A program made the translations under genes and the position numbers. The notes under the pieces were generated by a model. It searched no databases. It had not been told where the DNA came from and was given only the letters and a program-made list of their open reading frames with translations. Below are positions 56,935-64,000 of a DNA stretch of 64,000 bases, piece by piece. This DNA is from Panulirus ornatus (lineage: Eukaryota; Arthropoda; Malacostraca; Decapoda; Palinuridae). The stretch covers positions 28,686,843 to 28,750,842 of the forward strand of contig NC_092269.1 of the NCBI RefSeq assembly GCF_036320965.1, given 5' to 3'. Within the stretch, counting starts at the first letter, position 1. Every line of letters begins with the position of its first letter.

Positions 56935-58060
56935 TCAGTCCTACTATACGCTTTCTAAGGATCCATAAATAACACTTATAATTATGCTTTTTTCCCTACG
57001 TATTTCTCACATACTCAAAGCAAACACCTGGTCTGCGGATCCTATACCTCTCTCGTAAATCTACATTACTCCTTACCGGGTACACTCAACAGACTCATAC
57101 TTCTATCAGTGAGGCAATCCGTTTATCCCCCCTTGTCTTTCCGTGCATCCTGATTGTCCCAAGGCATCTCACATTGGGTCATACTACAACCTGATGACCC
57201 AGTCAACAACACTATCACTCCATCTTTTGATAAACTCGACTGCAATTCCTTTCACTCTTCCAGCTTTGCCGCACTTTATCTTACGCAAGGCTTTCACTAC
57301 CTCTCTTCTTCCGAATGACACCTCATTCTCAAACATACCACATCCGCTGTCCTATCGTCTAATTCATTCGTAAGTCCTTCAAAATACTCACCCCATCTCA
57401 CCTTTACTTGTTCTGTGCCTGTCACTACCTTCCCATCTCCTCCGGTCACTCCCACAGCCTTTTGATCTGTTGTTCTCGCTCTGTTGAAATATTTCAATTC
57501 TCCCTGAACTTTATCGATCCCTCCTCATCTGTTTTCCAGTTACCCTGTTTTCTCAGCTCATGTAACTTTCTTTTGTTCTGCCACTTACTCTTGTACACAT
57601 TCCATTCACTTACACTGCTTCCCTGCACATACCGTCCATGCACCTCTCTTTTCTCTTGCACTAGTAATTCAACCTCCTCATCCTTATGATTCTTTCTTAT
57701 CCGGATAGCTCACGTCCCAACTTGCACATCTCACACTTTAGATGTACATGTAAACATTACTTCCCAAGATACATTCTTATTCCGTGTCTCATTTGCTCTC
57801 ACAATGCCACTCCAACACAACCTGTTTCCTAAGCTCTGCTACTCCTCTGAGCACATTCACATCCAGCAACCTCTTCTTAGCATATCCGTCAATCTACTTC
57901 GCGCACAATCCAACAAGTAACCACGAACCTTCAACCCCATTAACCCACGTATGCTTATGTACGCACATATTTTTCTGAACCAGGTAATGCCCGTCACCAA
58001 TCCCTTTTCAGCGCATAACTCCACAAGCTGTGCCCTTTTCCATTTACACCGGGTGACCCT
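56935..58060 (-). mobile_element. Old, diverged RTE-like LINE copy
   Basis: In minus sense, SEYFEGL-type residues (EYFEGLTNELDDRTADVVC), a KA-rich segment and CEQRTC-type scraps align with the better copies but with many changes. The right part (57700-58050) matches the endonuclease end in scattered words. Much older than the other copies here. Confidence 0.7.
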
Positions 58061-58437
58061 GTGCCTTCTACGTACACCCTCACACGACCAGCAGTCGTAG
58101 CACGTCAGCCTACAACGTCAAGCCTCCGCCACATCCCTCCAACAACCAAACCGTATCAGCCAGATGATCCCATCTCACTCATGTTGTGGCTTCCTGATAC
58201 ATAAGAAAAAAATGAGGACACATACGCCACCACAAACGTCACAGCTTTTGTTTTCGTTTATCACCGTCCATGGTATTGTATGCCTGCGTTTCAACAGTTG
58301 TTGCTTGCGTGCATGACGAATGATGGGACACTGGCTGGTCCGTATCTCGTAATATGTAGGACACTGGCTGGTCCAGATCAAGTATTGTGGGACACCGACT
58401 TGCCCTGACCCCAACTGGTCTTTGGTCGTCCATTAGT

Positions 58438-58439
<2 letters not shown>

Positions 58440-58484
<45 letters not shown>
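58440..58484 (+). repeat. (GT)n microsatellite
   Basis: About 22 GT units. Confidence 0.95.
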
Positions 58485-58485
<1 letters not shown>

Positions 58486-58635
58486 TCGATGACCATGAAT
58501 AAGGCGAAAGCAGATTTCAGAGCGTAGAATCGTCGACAACAATCAAAACTTTTGTTCAGTAATACGAGAGAAGAATGGTGTTCTAATCATGGTCGGGCCC
58601 GCCGGCAGCTCCTGCCATCCAGTTAATCTGTTTCT

Positions 58636-58775
<140 letters not shown>

Positions 58776-58929
58776 TATTTATTTTGCTTTCTCGCTGTCT
58801 CCCGCGTTTGCGAGGTAGCGCAAGGAAACAGACGAAAGAAATGGCCCAACTCACCCCCATACACATGTATATACATACACGTCCACACACGCAAATATAC
58901 ATACCCATACATCTCAATGTACACATATA

Positions 58930-58930
<1 letters not shown>
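58776..58930 (-). mobile_element. RTE-like LINE 3' UTR end only
   Basis: TTTGCTTTCTCGCTGTCTCC, CGCGTTTGCGAGGTAGCGCA and CACGCAAATATACATACCCA match the last 150 bp of the family and nothing upstream of it. Severely 5'-truncated insertion. Confidence 0.88.
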
Positions 58931-62480
<3,550 letters not shown>

Positions 62481-62489
62481 ATATATATA

Positions 62490-63609
<1,120 letters not shown>

Positions 63610-63619
63610 CTTTTTTGTG

Positions 63620-64000
63620 TTGTAGGCTCCAGTCAGGGACAGAATTCCACATCAGGGCCAGGCCTTAATTGGAATATAGAGAAGTTAATGAAAGGGGAAA
63701 GAAAAGAGATAAGAGAAAGTATTTACGAATTATGGAGAAAGTGAAATACCTGTCTTTTGAAATGTGTCAACTGACAGTTGTTAGGAAAGACATGGCAGGG
63801 TAGATGGTTCCAAAGCTTCCAGGTGCATGGATGGAAACAATTATCAAAATGGCCCACCCTTGAGTTGCCAATGGCCACACACTAATCATATAAAGCAGGA
63901 GCTTGCAGAGTGTTGCTTGGTCTAGCTAGTGGTGGGGGACACACAAGCAGCCAGCTCTCGGGAACAGAAACCAGAATGATACCTATAAAAGAAGGAAAGT
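63620..64000 (-). mobile_element. Jockey/CR1-type LINE, 3' part, runs off the window
   Basis: In minus sense it reads RYHSGFCSRELAACVSPP, LARPSNTLQAPALY, GNSRVGHFDNCFHP, KLWNHLPCHVFPNN and HFKRQVFHFL. The 3' UTR ends CCCTGACTGGAGCCT. Same family as 33830-34790, and it includes sequence (ELAACV...) that the other copy has lost. A stop precedes CVAIGNSR. Confidence 0.85.

Overview
This is eukaryotic DNA, most likely from a decapod crustacean or a related arthropod. It is intron-bearing and very rich in long dinucleotide tracts (TA, GA/TC, CA/GT), minisatellites and broken retrotransposons. It carries one host gene, whose product resembles the peroxinectin/chorion-peroxidase group of arthropod heme peroxidases. 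The taxon is inferred from gene type and repeat style; no species-level marker was seen.

The host gene is on the + strand, about 20144-50043. I assembled 14 coding exons by hand from splice signals, intron phase and family motifs. They join without a frame break into about 809 codons. The chain has a possible N-terminal signal segment, a KGD tripeptide, and the complete heme-peroxidase core. That core includes the distal Asp-His pair, the calcium loop, the catalytic Arg with the second heme-linking Glu, the proximal His and its Asn partner, and a Cys-rich C-terminus. The first coding exon and the transcript ends are the least certain parts.

The gene's introns are unusual. Intron 4 is almost entirely two tandem arrays. 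One (32 bp x about 26) copies the end of exon 4 with its splice donor. The other (17 bp x about 100) repeats a sequence matching the splice acceptor of exon 5. Intron 7 begins with a 19-bp array growing from its own donor, and the acceptor of exon 12 is duplicated (62 bp) with the upstream copy leading to a stop. Intron 11 needs a GC-AG donor. Introns also hold LINE copies in both orientations, a Penelope remnant and SINEs.

Layout: 1-1198, an RTE-like LINE with a 5' inversion; 1411-5007, a decayed I/Jockey-like LINE on the minus strand; 5560-7434, a CR1-like LINE; 7435-15440, micro- and minisatellites plus a 0.5-kb fold-back; 16064-18250, LINE and Penelope fragments; 19483-19878, a zinc-knuckle retroelement ORF1 relic; 20144-50043, the peroxidase gene; 50477-53000, short nonautonomous elements and a 37-bp minisatellite; 53147-64000, many RTE-like LINE copies, fold-back elements and TA tracts.

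The dominant mobile family is an RTE-like LINE (AP endonuclease plus reverse transcriptase). Its 3' end carries a conserved block and is followed by (TA)n. At least 13 copies or fragments are present, all apparently dead. A short nonautonomous family appears to join this LINE's 5' UTR to its 3' end. Many copies have (TA)n at both ends, suggesting insertion into TA repeats.
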